Source of the DNA: Atopsyche davidsoni
Lineage: Eukaryota > Arthropoda > Insecta > Trichoptera > Hydrobiosidae
Assembly (NCBI GenBank): GCA_022113835.1
Contig: JAILWY010000008.1
Span: 15,001 to 79,000 of the forward strand
Direction of reading: 5' to 3'
Length of the DNA: 64,000 nt
The notes below the pieces were generated by a model that saw only the letters and a list, made by a program, of their open reading frames with translations, ran no database searches and was not told the origin of the DNA. How positions within the stretch are numbered: position 1 is the stretch's first letter; each line of letters opens with the position of its first letter. The position numbers and the translations under genes are program-made. Of the stretch, positions 10,851-20,800 are shown one piece after another.

Positions 10851-10862
10851 CTTGCATTGACT

Positions 10863-11088
10863 TTAACCCTTTCCACTCTGTTGGCGACAATGTGTCGACA
10901 TAGTAAATTCCTTTGTAACTCCATTGGCGACTATAGGTCGCCATAGTGCACCTTTTATTGTTTACCCTATAAGAAGTCTAGGTGAGTATTAGAGCAGGTA
11001 TAAACCCTTTTTGTCAGTTTTGCAAAGTACGTATTCACATTGTTAAATTAAAAAACATACAAAAAAAGTCCGGAGTTCAAAGGGTTAA
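10863..11088. mobile_element. piggyBac-type MITE with TTAA target duplications
   Basis: TTAA at 10863-10866 and 11085-11088 flanks a 218-bp non-coding segment. The ends are inverted: CCCTTTCCACTC on the left and GAGTTCAAAGGG on the right, giving the CCCTTT terminus typical of piggyBac-like elements. A pair of similar GTTGGCGAC and ATTGGCGAC blocks lies near the left end. There is no transposase, so it is non-autonomous. Confidence 0.75.
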
Positions 11089-12140
11089 ACAATAGTATTA
11101 TTAAATGAACACCTTATTGTTTAGAAATTAAAAGAATACAAAATTTTTGAGTACGAGTTCTTTTATTTATAGCTCTCATTTTTTCTATAAATTATGCACT
11201 ATTAATTGATGAAAGAATAAGTCAATTGCTTTTTGATTACTTTTTTATTATTCCTTTGTAGAGATTGGTAATCTTTGATATATCTGTCTTTATTTTACAC
11301 ATCTTTTCATGATTTTAAATTGTATTTAATTTATGAAGAATAGTGACTTGATTAATGTACTATTCCAATTTTTTCGTCACATAAATCCTGAATCCCGTCA
11401 CCTACTACTAATTCCCCTAAACATCCCTAATTGTTTCCAAATATCACTTATATTTGTTTGGAAAAATAATAAAAACGTTTTTGACACGCAGAGGACTGTG
11501 GCTCGGGCCATCAAAGATATCACTAGACATGAAAAATAAAATCGTGAATTGTTTCACTTTACCCACTTGCTCATCGATAATGCCACCAGCCCGAGGTCTT
11601 AGATGGACCTCCCCAGAGGCAAATAAACCCCACACGCTGCCAGGTACCAGAGTGAAAATGTTCAATAACACTGATGATCTAGAAATGCACTGGTGATTTT
11701 ATCAATTAGAGTTGGTGGTCTGCAGTAAACTCTGGAACCGGTTGCCAATGGATAAGGTGGACCTACTGCAATTAAAAAAAAATTAAACTTTAAATTAAAT
11801 TACCTTTTGTGACCTGCAAATCAAACTGACAATAAATTAATAAAGTAGGCATAGAATCATATAAAAATAAAATATTTTAGAGGATTGGTTAAACATCAGT
11901 TTGTGAGCACAGAATCAGCAAACATTCATCACGGGTCTACTAGCACTCTTAGCATACAACGCTTTCTATGAAAGATTAAAATATTTTTTTTATTCATACA
12001 ACAAAAATTTACAAAAGTCAAACAAATTGGAAATGACATCCTATTTATTTTTAGAATTTTATCAAACTTCATTTAAAGGTGGTACATTTTTTCCCATACA
12101 AACTTGGCTTACATCTCATGGACATAAGATCAATTTTGTG
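11089..12140. other. No gene recognised
   Basis: AT-rich DNA with short open frames (11333-11539 plus, 11444-11671 minus) that overlap each other on opposite strands and match nothing I know. A slightly GC-richer island at 11500-11770 might be an old transposon remnant. No splice or promoter signals stood out. Confidence 0.5.
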
Positions 12141-12144
12141 TTAT

Positions 12145-13723
12145 TAAAATTCAAGGCAGGCCGCCAAAAAGCGCCCTCCTGAACCCCCGCAGACCAGAAT
12201 GCGGTTCCCGGCGCGGAAAATGCCAACCGTGGAAATACGTCCCCTCAATGGGAAGACCGCTGCAGAGACGATCTCCGCGGTAAAGACTGCGGTCAGGCCG
12301 GACGAGCAAGGCGCCAACGTCCGGACTGTCCGCAAGACCCGCGCAGGCCACATCGTGGTCGAGCTGGCCGGGGCGAATGCCGATACGGCGATCAAATTTG
12401 CCAAGGCGGTAGCCGGCGTTCTGGGTGAGAACGCCAGCGTCAAGAGCCTCGGCACGACCTTGACCGTCGAGGTTCACACGAGCCGTCGTAGACAGCTACT
12501 TCCGAGACCGCAGCGTGCATTACACTCCCACAGGTGGAATAACCAGAACCACCACATGCGGAGTGCCACAGGGGTCGGTCCTCGGACCACTCCTGTGGAA
12601 CATAATGTACGATGCGGTGCTGCGAGTGGAGCTTCCCGACGGTGTCGAAGAGATTGGCTTCGCGGACGACATCGGCGTCGTGGCCGTCGCCAGAAAGATG
12701 TCGGATCTGCAGGCCAATCTAAACGAAGCGCTGCGGAGGATCGCCCAGGCACTGGGGGACCACCACCTGGAGCTGGCAGCGCACAAGACCGAGGCGGTAA
12801 TGCTTGTAGGAAGGCGCAAGCACGAGCCGCCGCGAATAACCGTCGGCGACGCGGTCATCACACCGCAGAAATCGGTCAGATACCTGGGCGTGTACTTCGA
12901 CGGGTCCCTGAAGTACACGGCCCACATCCGCAGAGCCGCGGAGAAAGCAGCGAGAACCACCGTTGCGCTTTCGCGGATCCTGCTGAACGTGCAGGGTCCT
13001 CAGGAACAGAAGCGGAAGCTGCTCGCTAGTGTGGCCCAATCCCAAATGCTCTTCGGCGCCGAAGTCTGGGCGCCGAGCATGCAGATGGCACACTACCGCA
13101 GCATGCTTGGAAGCGTGCAGCGGCGTGCGGCGCTCCGCGTCATATGCGGATACCGCACGGTATCGGCCGATGCGGCGCTCGTGCTCGCGGGGATTCCGCC
13201 CATCGACCTTCTCGCAGAGGAACGAAAGGCCATCTTCGAGGACGCCGATGATCGTGACACCGAACGCGCGAACGCGAGGGCAACGACCGTGCAGAAGTGG
13301 CAGGATCGCTGGAGCGAGTCACATAAGGGGCGATGGACGCAGCGGTTGATCCCGGTCCTCGCCCCTTGGATCTACCGCGCCCACGGTCAGGTCACCTACC
13401 GGCTGACCCAACTCCTCACCGGGCACGGCTGCCTCGGCAGCTACCTGGCGAGGATAGGCCGGTCGGCAAGCGCACGTTGCCCGCTCTGCGACGACGACAC
13501 CGACGACGCAGAGCACGCGCTGTTCAAGTGCTGCGCCACCGAAACGGAGAGATGGCGGCTGCGTTGCAGAGCTGGCGTCACATGGACGGTGGAAGGATTA
13601 GTCCCGTGCATGTTGGAACGCAAGACAGCCTGGGACGCAGTCACGGACTTCTGCGAGAAGGTCCAGCGCAAGAGAGAAGAATTGGAGAGGGCTCGACAAG
13701 TGAGCCCCTCCCAACCGCCGTGA
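12145..13723 (+). mobile_element. R1-clade LINE: ORF1 fragment fused to ORF2 RT C-terminus
   Basis: Frame 12199-12480 is an ORF1 (gag-like) fragment with AGHIVVELAGANADTA and AVAGVLGENASVKSLG, typical of R1/TRAS-type ORF1. Near 12485 it meets, in another frame, the RT core of ORF2. ORF2 is then open to TGA 13721-13723 (about 410 codons): GVPQGSVLGPLLWN (RT block 4), the catalytic FADDIGVV, the thumb region, and a C-terminal CCHC finger of the type CPLCDD-H-C (near 13480-13530). The endonuclease, the N-terminal RT and the rest of ORF1 are missing, so an internal deletion joined the two ORFs. High GC content and the clean ORF2 frame suggest a fairly recent copy. Confidence 0.9.
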
Positions 13724-14057
13724 CCGAGCCTCCGTCTTCATGACTCGCCCCCCTCTACAGGAAGCATGAAGACGGAAGATCCTTTATTTTTATTTGAATT
13801 ATTTAATGTGTAATATGCTGCCTCTTCCCCCTTTACAGGAATGCAGCATATAAGTTGATGAAATGCCTGCGGGGATCCTCCCCGCAGGGAAAGATGCTTA
13901 CTTTTCAGCTTTTTTGTTTTTATTTTACTGAATTTTTTTAATTTGAAGGCTGTGCAGGAGAAAAATAAAGAGACGCCCCCGCAGCCTCGAGTAGTACAAC
14001 TGTGGGCCAAGCTGCGGGGGGAAAAAAAGAAAAAAAAAAAAAAAAAAAAAAAAAAAA
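13724..14057 (+). repeat. 3' UTR and poly(A) of the R1-clade LINE
   Basis: The UTR contains a strong hairpin, CCTGCGGGGA at 13866-13875 against TCCCCGCAGG at 13879-13888 with a 3-base loop. Two CTTTACAGGAA- or CTCTACAGGAA-like segments also occur (near 13756 and 13832). It ends in about 28 A residues (14030-14057). A structured 3' UTR is what the RT of target-primed LINEs recognises; that role here is inference. Confidence 0.75.
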
Positions 14058-14079
14058 GGTTAGGTTAGGTTAGGTTGGG
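14057..14079 (+). repeat. Interstitial TTAGG telomere-type repeats
   Basis: Immediately after the poly(A) come three GGTTA units and a GGTTG variant, that is, the insect telomere repeat TTAGG. R1-clade families TRAS and SART insert specifically into such repeats, so this tract is probably the residual target of the LINE rather than a coincidence. Confidence 0.7.
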
Positions 14080-14080
14080 G

Positions 14081-14150
14081 TGAGAAGCCGGACTCATACC
14101 TCCACGTGGTGCACCCTGGGAGCAGACAGGTGGAACGGCCATCTCTCAGC
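14081..14150 (+). repeat. Fragment matching the 5' part of the retroelement at 24.8 kb
   Basis: GAAGCCGGACTCATACCTCC, then GTGGTGCACCCTGGGAGCAG, closely repeats 24827-24875. In both places it follows a short GC-rich run. It is probably the 5' end of a second element of the same or a related LINE family, truncated near 14150 where AT-rich DNA starts. Confidence 0.6.
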
Positions 14151-14634
14151 ATCAAATAAAAAAATTGTTTATTTGATGATGAAATAATACAAATATTGTA
14201 AATGCTCAAACATCTTACCAATCACTTCAGAGCAAATTTAAACTTTCTTTTCTTTGTATTTGCAGCACATTTATTTTTTATTAGCATTGATAAAATTGAA
14301 TATTTATTATTTGTTTAAAATATCTCCAATATATACCGTCATATTTATTTTGAATAAAACCTTTGGTAAGTCAATAAAAGTCAGTTTGTTTTAAATCTAT
14401 GTATATTAAGTGAATTTATGAAAAATTATAATATAAATTAATTTTTCTAAAAACAAATCACTTTCATGTGTTATTGACTTCTTTATCGAGTAATTACCAC
14501 TTCATTTCAATACCAGGATATGGTTTTCTGAAATGAAAAACAAACGTTTTATTTTAATTTACAGTGACGACAACTTCATTGCAAGGCTTGTCCACTAATA
14601 AAAAGTTACCAATAGTAGCAGGAATAATAAATTG
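14150..14634. other. No gene; possible 3' UTR of the minus-strand lectin exon
   Basis: AT-rich, no coding frame. Several TTTATT motifs (AATAAA on the minus strand, for example near 14170 and 14274) could serve the exon at 14635-14838. Confidence 0.4.
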
Positions 14635-14838
14635 TTACCTAATATTTTCAATATTTATACCTTTAGCTGGGTTACCAGAGTTATTGGTACTATCAAATTC
14701 AATATTCCATATTTGATGAGGATTTCCGTCAACACAAGTTTGAACTAAAATGTTATCGCTACTTTTCAGTCCAGTTGCATCTAGACACAGTTGACTCTCA
14801 ATGTGCTGAATCTGACCACTAGGCAACTGTCTCCATTT
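14635..14838 (-). CDS. Orphan exon: ricin-type lectin repeat, GalNAc-transferase-like C-terminus
   Basis: On the minus strand an acceptor (TTTTCTAG, ending 14839) opens a frame beginning KWRQLPSGQIQHIES and ending at TAA 14635-14637, 67 codons. SQLCLDATGL, then VQTCVDG, then the QxW motif HQIW are the hallmarks of one ricin-B trefoil repeat, as in the C-terminal lectin domain of polypeptide N-acetylgalactosaminyltransferases (Golgi enzymes that start mucin-type O-glycosylation). A possible donor (ATTAG/GTAACA) lies just before the stop, so the exon might be internal. I saw no catalytic-domain exons in this window; they would lie to the right on the minus strand, or the exon is a displaced fragment. 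Confidence 0.5.
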   Translation of the reverse strand, partial: KWRQLPSGQIQHIESQLCLDATGLKSSDNILVQTCVDGNPHQIWNIEFDSTNNSGNPAKGINIENIR

Positions 14839-14839
14839 C

Positions 14840-16055
14840 TAGAAAATTCTATTCATTTTATGTATAATGTTACCAATAAATATTTTGCTTGTGCTTTTTT
14901 CTACTATTCTAAATTATCTTATCGTACTGAATCTGTATCTGAATCGTACAATCTTACATTATAAACTAATTTAATAGGTTTTATTTCCTGACGACCGGTT
15001 TCCTGTATTGGTGTGACATTCGATTTAAATCTGGAGGTAGACTAACGTAGCCTGCAAATATACTAACTACGAGTGTTTGAGGGCGTAATTCGGAGATACT
15101 GGACGAGAAATTTTAAAACCTTTTTCTAAAATATTTGAATTTATGCGCTTAATCCACGCGGGTTGTGGTGAGTGAGAGATGCTTGCATCATCATTTACAA
15201 ATCCAAATATGTACACATGAAGGTATTTTGCTGAAGGGTGAACCCGCTGCAGGTCCGGAGCGACCTCGTCAATAATTATCGGTGTCTCGCGAAAAATCAA
15301 AAAATATATATATTCATCTCGCGGTACCTGCCATAGTGCAGCCCGTGACGCCACTCACTACATTTGCGGAGGCTCGACCTTCCGCAACATGCTGAGATTA
15401 ATTAGTACTTACATAGTACCTCACATCAGAACGAGAAATTTGGCTGTATCAACAAAATTTTATATCAAACGTTCTGTTCGACCTCTATCTCTCGATCAGA
15501 CCTGCTCGAATAGAAACATTAGAGTCGTTTTCGTATTTTAACTTCCAGAGAAAATATAATGCTGTACTCTACAATTTCATCAGTTCGCGAAATCAACAAA
15601 ATCAAAATCAATCAAAAATATATTAACCTGCGGAGCGCTGGGGCTGACAGGTGATGATCTGATCCGTCTTAGAGTTGTTTAATTCTTAATGATTTCAGGA
15701 TCGATCACGTCATTCACTAAGGGGTGAAAAAGGAAATTCTACTGATTTTCTTAGGAGGTCAGTGCATGATAGAAAATGTGCACCAGTTTGATTCGATAGA
15801 TTTACTCATATTAATTTAAATCCACAGCGTGCGGGTTGGAGTATTAATTAGTCCTTTTAATTAGAAGTTTGCAGTTGTAACCCTGGAGGCATAGTATTAA
15901 TTTCGTGAGGTAGGCCGTATTTCTCAGTATAGTTTTAGTAGGCGTTTAATAGTTCTAGTAGTTTAGAAAAAAAAAACTTATTGCTAGGAAATTTATGACG
16001 TTCTCGTTTTATTTAGTTAATCTCCCTATATTTAAATTTTAGCTTAGTTAGGGGG
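14840..16055. other. No gene recognised
   Basis: Mostly AT-rich. A 95-codon minus-strand frame (15067-15354) contains CDS-like composition but no domain I recognise; it overlaps no splice signals of quality. The remainder has no feature that I can support. Confidence 0.45.
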
Positions 16056-16057
16056 TG

Positions 16058-16318
16058 AAATCACCACAGTCTGTAAAGCCGATCTCTTCCACACCCTCGG
16101 GAAGTTCTACTTACAGTACCGTATCGTACATTATGTTCCACAGGAGCGGGCCGAGGACCGATCCCTGTGGCACTCCGATAGTGGTGGTCCTGGTGGTTCT
16201 GCTTATTCCACCTGTGGGAGTGTAGTGCACATAGCGGAAGTAGCTGTCAATAACGGTCGATAGCCTGATGTTTGAAGTAGATTTATACGTATATACCAAC
16301 AGGCGCTGAAGAGTGTGA
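16058..16318 (-). pseudogene. R1-clade LINE fragment, RT core
   Basis: The minus strand repeats the RT segment of the copy at 12.5 kb: SYFRYVHYTPTGGISRTT, then GVPQGSVLGPLLWNIMYD, then, after a stop near 16113, VELPEGVEEIGFTD. It is cut before the catalytic FADD is complete and carries at least one nonsense codon and a small insertion. It lies in the opposite orientation to the 12.5-kb copy. A 20-A run at 16340-16360 is nearby but on the wrong side for its tail. Confidence 0.85.
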
Positions 16319-16564
16319 TCGCCAATACTAAAAATAGGAAAAAAAAAAAAAAAAAAAAAACATTTTTCTGTTGAATATTTAATAGAGTCGTATAGACTGA
16401 AGTGCCGCCTTGACATTAAAGATGCAGCGCGGGCGGAGCTCGTCTTTCAATCGTTCTTGCAAGGCGTGGCAAATAAAAAATACATCGCATATATCAGTTT
16501 GCTAAGTGTGTCTGACATCACTCACAGGGAGGGTCAATGTAAAATGCATCTGAATTTCATTTAA

Positions 16565-16642
16565 ATTAAAATCGTTCAGTTGGATAGCGGAAGGGTCTGA
16601 CTCCCGACCGAGAAATAAAGACAAGAAAAGAAAAAAAAAAAA
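16565..16642 (+). repeat. Short retro-tail ending in poly(A)
   Basis: GGATAGCGGAAGGGTCTGAC, then CCCGACCGAGAAATAAAGAC, ends in AAGAAAAG and about 13 A residues. The GC-rich body with an AATAAA and an A tail looks like the 3' end of a small retroposon (LINE tail or SINE). I found no second copy in the window. Confidence 0.4.
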
Positions 16643-17020
16643 ATATGCTGGTCACTGCCGGGGGTCTGCAGCCTAAGATTGAATGCCTTTTTATAATGTA
16701 TTTGTGTGAATTTTGGATTTTGGTTCCTTTTTTTATATAAATTAAAAATAACCGATTTAGCATAAACGAAACACAATATTTTATATATGGACGTTCCAAA
16801 TATTTAGATTTTTTGTTTTAATCCCAAACGGGTATTTGAATTACCTGCACTGCTGTCGTGTCCTCCAGAACGTCCTGCGGATTTAAAAAATGAATTATTA
16901 ACGGCCGTCGCGCGCAAGGCCCTCCCGCACAAGAGGCTCTCGCGCGCGAAACGCTCGCCAGACCCGCCGAGCATCTCTCCAGTCGCGGCCGAGTCGACAA
17001 CTCGATCCGAAGCATCTAGT
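16643..17020. other. Upstream region of the odorant receptor
   Basis: AT-rich to about 16850, then GC-rich with a CGCGCG-containing patch (16905-17000) just before the receptor start. Frames on the minus strand here are open but unlike any known protein. The patch may be the promoter and 5' UTR. Confidence 0.4.
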
Positions 17021-18996
17021 ATGATTACTTTTATAAAAATGTTTGAAACGATCGATAAAGCATTATTGTTTATGGGATTGGGCGACATTTACAAAAAAAA
17101 AAAAAAACTTTCTACCAAAAAAAATCGATTGTATCTTTTATTTCAAAGAAGCTTATTCTACGTCGGGTGCCTCAACCTCGCGCTGGTCGTGGCGGGCGGA
17201 TGGGTCTCTGAAGCCTCGCTGGCGACGGGCGCCGGCGAGGAGAGATACCTGGAGTGTGCCGACTTGGCTCCGGTCATCATCGTGAGCAGCCTCTCCCTGC
17301 TGAAGGCGTGCACGTTGCTGCGCAAGCGAGCGCAGGTCGCGCGGCTCGTGAAGGACCTGCGGGACATGTGGCCCGGGGAGGAGCGGACGGTGGAGAAGTC
17401 CATGCGGGCCACCTACCGCTTCTGCTGGGCGTACACTGTCGTGACCGTCGTGGTGCCCACGGCGTACAGCACCGCCCCGCTCGCGGTCATGGCCGCGGAG
17501 CTCGCCGGCGGGGGCCGCACCACCATGCGGCTCCCGCTCCGCGTGTGGTACCCGTTCGTTCCCGACGACACTCCCGGGAAGTACGCCGCCATCTACGTCT
17601 CACAGTTTCACGCCGGTATTTTGTTTACTTAAGTATTCGTCGGCCGTTGAGAGTTCTTCGCCCGTACACTAAAGCGCCGCGGTCCCGCAGGAGTGTTCGC
17701 GTCGACGGCTGTGACGAGCGGGGACTGCTTCTTCTGCCTGCTGGTGGCGCACCTGTGCTTGCACTTCGAGCGGCTCTGCGGAGACATCCGCCGGATCTCC
17801 CTCGATGACGGGGACCCGTCGGCCCGGGAATCGAAGGAACGACGAACGGAGATCAGGTTGAAGCGAGCCGTGCAGTACCACAATCGAATAATCAGGTGAT
17901 CGTTATTCCCCGCGGGTCGCGACTTGCCGATTGTGCTCGACTATCGATAATTACTTTTACATTTTTTAACTTTAGATTGTGCAGAGAAGTCGAATCAGTT
18001 TTCGGCTTTGTCTTGTTGGTAAACCTCGTGACGAGCTCCTTCACGCTGTGCTTGCTGATGTTCTCCGTATCGGTGAGTGGCGGACGCGCCTCGCGAGACG
18101 CCGTCCTTCGTATTGAATAATTGAATAATTCCAAATGTATCTTAGAAAAGAGTTCAGGTATTGATTTTTGGATGGTCTTTCTCCTCCATAAAGCCGTAAT
18201 TGACTGTTTATTTCGTGCACTCCCTTCGTATTTTTTGTGTTGTAGGTGTCCCCTCCTGAAAAGCTTTTCAAGTACTTTCTCTTCCTTTCGTCCACCACTT
18301 CAGAAATCCTGATGATATCGTGGTACGGAAACAAGCTCCTCGAAGAGGTGAGACGCGCTGCTCGGAGCTTCGTGCAGATATAACTCCACAAAGTGATGCA
18401 ACACCGTATACACCCGCCTCGAGGGCAACCCGCGCCTCTCGAGCGGCCGCCCCCCGGCTCGCTTCGTCGACTGGTCGCCGATGATAACTCTCAAATATTA
18501 CAATCGTTCATTAGAATACCGTCGTAGGCACTGAACGTCTTCAAAGAGAGGATCGTTTCCAGAGTCAGAGCGTGGGGCGAGCGGCGTACGACAGCGAGTG
18601 GGTGTCCGCCGGCAGATCCTACCGCCGCGCAGTGCTCATGCTGCTAAGGAGGGCCAACAAGCCCACAGTCGTATCCGCCATGGGCTTCTCCGACATGAGC
18701 CTACGCACTTTCTCCTCCGTGAGTAACTTGAGATGCTGTCGTTGTCGCGTTCTGTCTCCGGACGGAACGCGACTGACGTTTCTTGCTTGCACGCGCTTTA
18801 GATTTAAGTAAAAAGTAAATCCAATTGACTTTTGAGTAATTAGTTCAGAAATATGCACATTCTTTGATGGCTGGGAGCGATTGCGTCTGGCAATCTACCA
18901 GGTCGGCTCTCCTCCTTCCAGATCCTCAGCGCGGCCTGGTCCTACTTCACGCTGCTACAAACGGTCTATCGGAAGACAGACGAGAACGCCGGCTAA
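17021..18996 (+). CDS. Insect odorant receptor (7tm_6 family), six exons
   Basis: Exons: 17021-17615, 17691-17895, 17976-18072, 18246-18347, 18563-18718, 18922-18996. All introns are GT/AG and the phases agree, giving 409 residues, the usual size for the family. The protein is an odorant-gated channel subunit that works with Orco in the dendrites of sensory neurons; the family has an inverted seven-pass topology. Hydrophobic segments are visible from exon 1 (NLALVVAGGWV, VVTVVVPTAY) through exon 3 (FVLLVNLVTSSFTLCLLMFS). Diagnostic C-terminal features are AAYDSEW, RRAVLMLLRRANKP and SYFTLLQTVY. ATG 17021 is used; ATG 17039 (MFETIDKALL) is equally possible. A lysine run is encoded by a 13-A tract (17094-17106). 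Introns are only 74-215 bases, and the exons are GC-rich. The ligand and the subfamily cannot be read from the sequence. Confidence 0.9.
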
Positions 18997-19440
18997 GCGT
19001 GATGCTGCCCTCTGTCCCGAGTGCCTGTCGCTGAGAGGCACTTGTTGAAGAAGAATATATATATTTTATCTTATTGGTTACCTTTTGTAAGCCATCCGAT
19101 ACAAATCTAACTGCCATCTGTTGACACAAAAACACAACTCAGTGAAGGATTTTTCCTTATGAGAAGTTTATTTTATTCTAGTTCTTTGTTTTTAACGTAT
19201 AGATGGCATTAGCAATAAATAATTTCAATCACATTTAGAGAATGACGACGTTTATAATGTTTTGGCCAATTCTTTTCCATTCTTACTGCAGTGAGAAGCT
19301 AAAAAGACTTGTAATATTTTATTTAATAAAAAAAATAGTTTGAATTTCAAATGTTTTTGTTTTGTTTGTATGATGTTTTAATAAAATAGAAAACTCTGTT
19401 CACGTCAACATATAACAGATGGCAGTGTCGTGCACTCCCT
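18997..19440. other. 3' flank of the odorant receptor
   Basis: AT-rich, no coding frame. AATAAA-type signals (for example TTTAATAAAAAAAATAG near 19321) are available for the receptor transcript. Confidence 0.4.
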
Positions 19441-19449
19441 GACTTCGGT

Positions 19450-19556
19450 TCAAAGTTCATTTCGCAAATACAAACTTCCAGTAAAGTTCTAGCAGAACTT
19501 TTATACACCAAAGTTGTGCTAGAACTTTACTGGAAGATGGCATTTGCGGAATGAAA
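19450..19556. repeat. Long imperfect inverted repeat (hairpin or small MITE)
   Basis: CTTCCAGTAAAGTTCTAGCA (part of 19475-19501) pairs with TGCTAGAACTTTACTGGAAG (part of 19510-19536): 27-base arms with one mismatch around an 8-base loop. Outside them ATTTCGCAAAT (from 19459) pairs imperfectly with CATTTGCGGAATGAAAT (19541-19557), extending the stem to about 45 bases. It abuts a TA microsatellite. Confidence 0.85.
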
Positions 19557-19571
19557 TATATATATATATAT

Positions 19572-19635
<64 letters not shown>
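19556..19635. repeat. TA dinucleotide microsatellite
   Basis: Nearly pure TA for about 75 bases, interrupted once by TCCA. Apparent Ile-Tyr frames come from this repeat. Confidence 0.97.
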
Positions 19636-19639
19636 TAAT

Positions 19640-20155
19640 CTACACATAATTACATTTGTAGTCTGTTTTCACTTATCTGAATTGCGGGGTCCTCGGTGCG
19701 GTTACCGGATTCTTTCGGTTCCAGGCTGCAATTCACCTGCAAATCTTCTGTGACTTAGATGAGAAACGTCGATGCGTTATTTTCTAAATTTAGGAACCTT
19801 TTGATTGTATCTACGTATGTCTACATTCCGACAGATAAATCACTGAAATGGTCCACAGAGAACGCGATAAACTGTGACGAATCTCGATAAAAATTTTGCC
19901 TTCGGGGAGTCCGGGTGGTCGCAGGTCTTCGCAAATAATCCCATCGATTTTCAACCCCAGATAGACTCGAATGACGGCAAATGGACCTGATTTGTTAAGA
20001 TTTGATAATTATCGTTGCTTAACATTGAAAGCGATTGTAAATCGTCGGTTTTGGGTCGATTGCAAATCGCTCGGGTCCGCCGACGACCGATAATCGTTAA
20101 TGACATTCAGCTGGCGCAAATTCACACCTTCAGTGCCTTCGAGCCGAAACGCGGA
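19640..20155. other. No gene recognised
   Basis: Mixed composition without a frame or splice sites I trust; grades into the GC-rich island on the right. Confidence 0.4.
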
Positions 20156-20800
20156 TTCAGCCGGCGGGGCACCTGTTGTGGGGCAGCACGCCGGGGCCGG
20201 CCCGGAGCGCCCCGGCGGGACGCGGGCTCCGGGGCGGCGCCGGGGAGGCCCCCCTCCGCCCCCGCCTCCCCCGCCGCCCCCGCCGCCCCCGCCGCCCCGC
20301 CGCCCCCGTCCTCCCTCCTCTTTCTCGGCTCCCCCTCGCTATTGTTGCGCCGCCCGGCAAGTACAGAATTGGCGGCGCGCCTCTGGCAAAAGTTCCCTTG
20401 GCCGGCGCGGCTCGGCCCCCGGAAGCCCCGGGCCGAGGCGCCGCCCGCGCGGGCTCCCAAAAATCGTGCATTTTTTGATATGCGACTCGGCCGGGCGGGA
20501 GGCTGCGCGGCGGCCATGGGACGCGGAGGAGTCTGGCGCCGGCCGCCTCCGAGTTCCATTTTATTTGCGCTACATTATGGCGCGAGCGGCGCAGCAAGTG
20601 CGCAGAGGCGCGGCGAGGGCGAGGCGCGCGGGCTTCTCGCGACTTGCTGGGGCGACCCAACCCTTCGTCTTGCAGTGCGTCCCGCTCGCACTGCCGAGTG
20701 TCTCGCGCGCCTCGCGTGTCTCGCCCGCCCGGAGGCTCTCCGTCCGCGGCTCGCGGTCCTCCGGCGAGATCACTCCGATCCCCTTTCCTGTCGGATTCCT
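20156..20800. promoter_or_regulatory. CpG-rich GC island
   Basis: About 650 bases with runs of CCGCC and GGCGCG, unlike the AT-rich DNA on both sides. Frames are open on four reading registers at once because of low stop-codon density, so none is accepted as a gene. A run of CCCCCGCCG units occupies 20250-20310. Such islands in this window otherwise mark promoters (RYBP, FBXL14, Wnt5), so it may be a promoter or first exon of a gene whose body is not recognised. Confidence 0.4.

Noticed and set aside
12520..13093. Minus-strand frames across the R1 LINE
   Set aside because: Shadows of the ORF2 coding strand.
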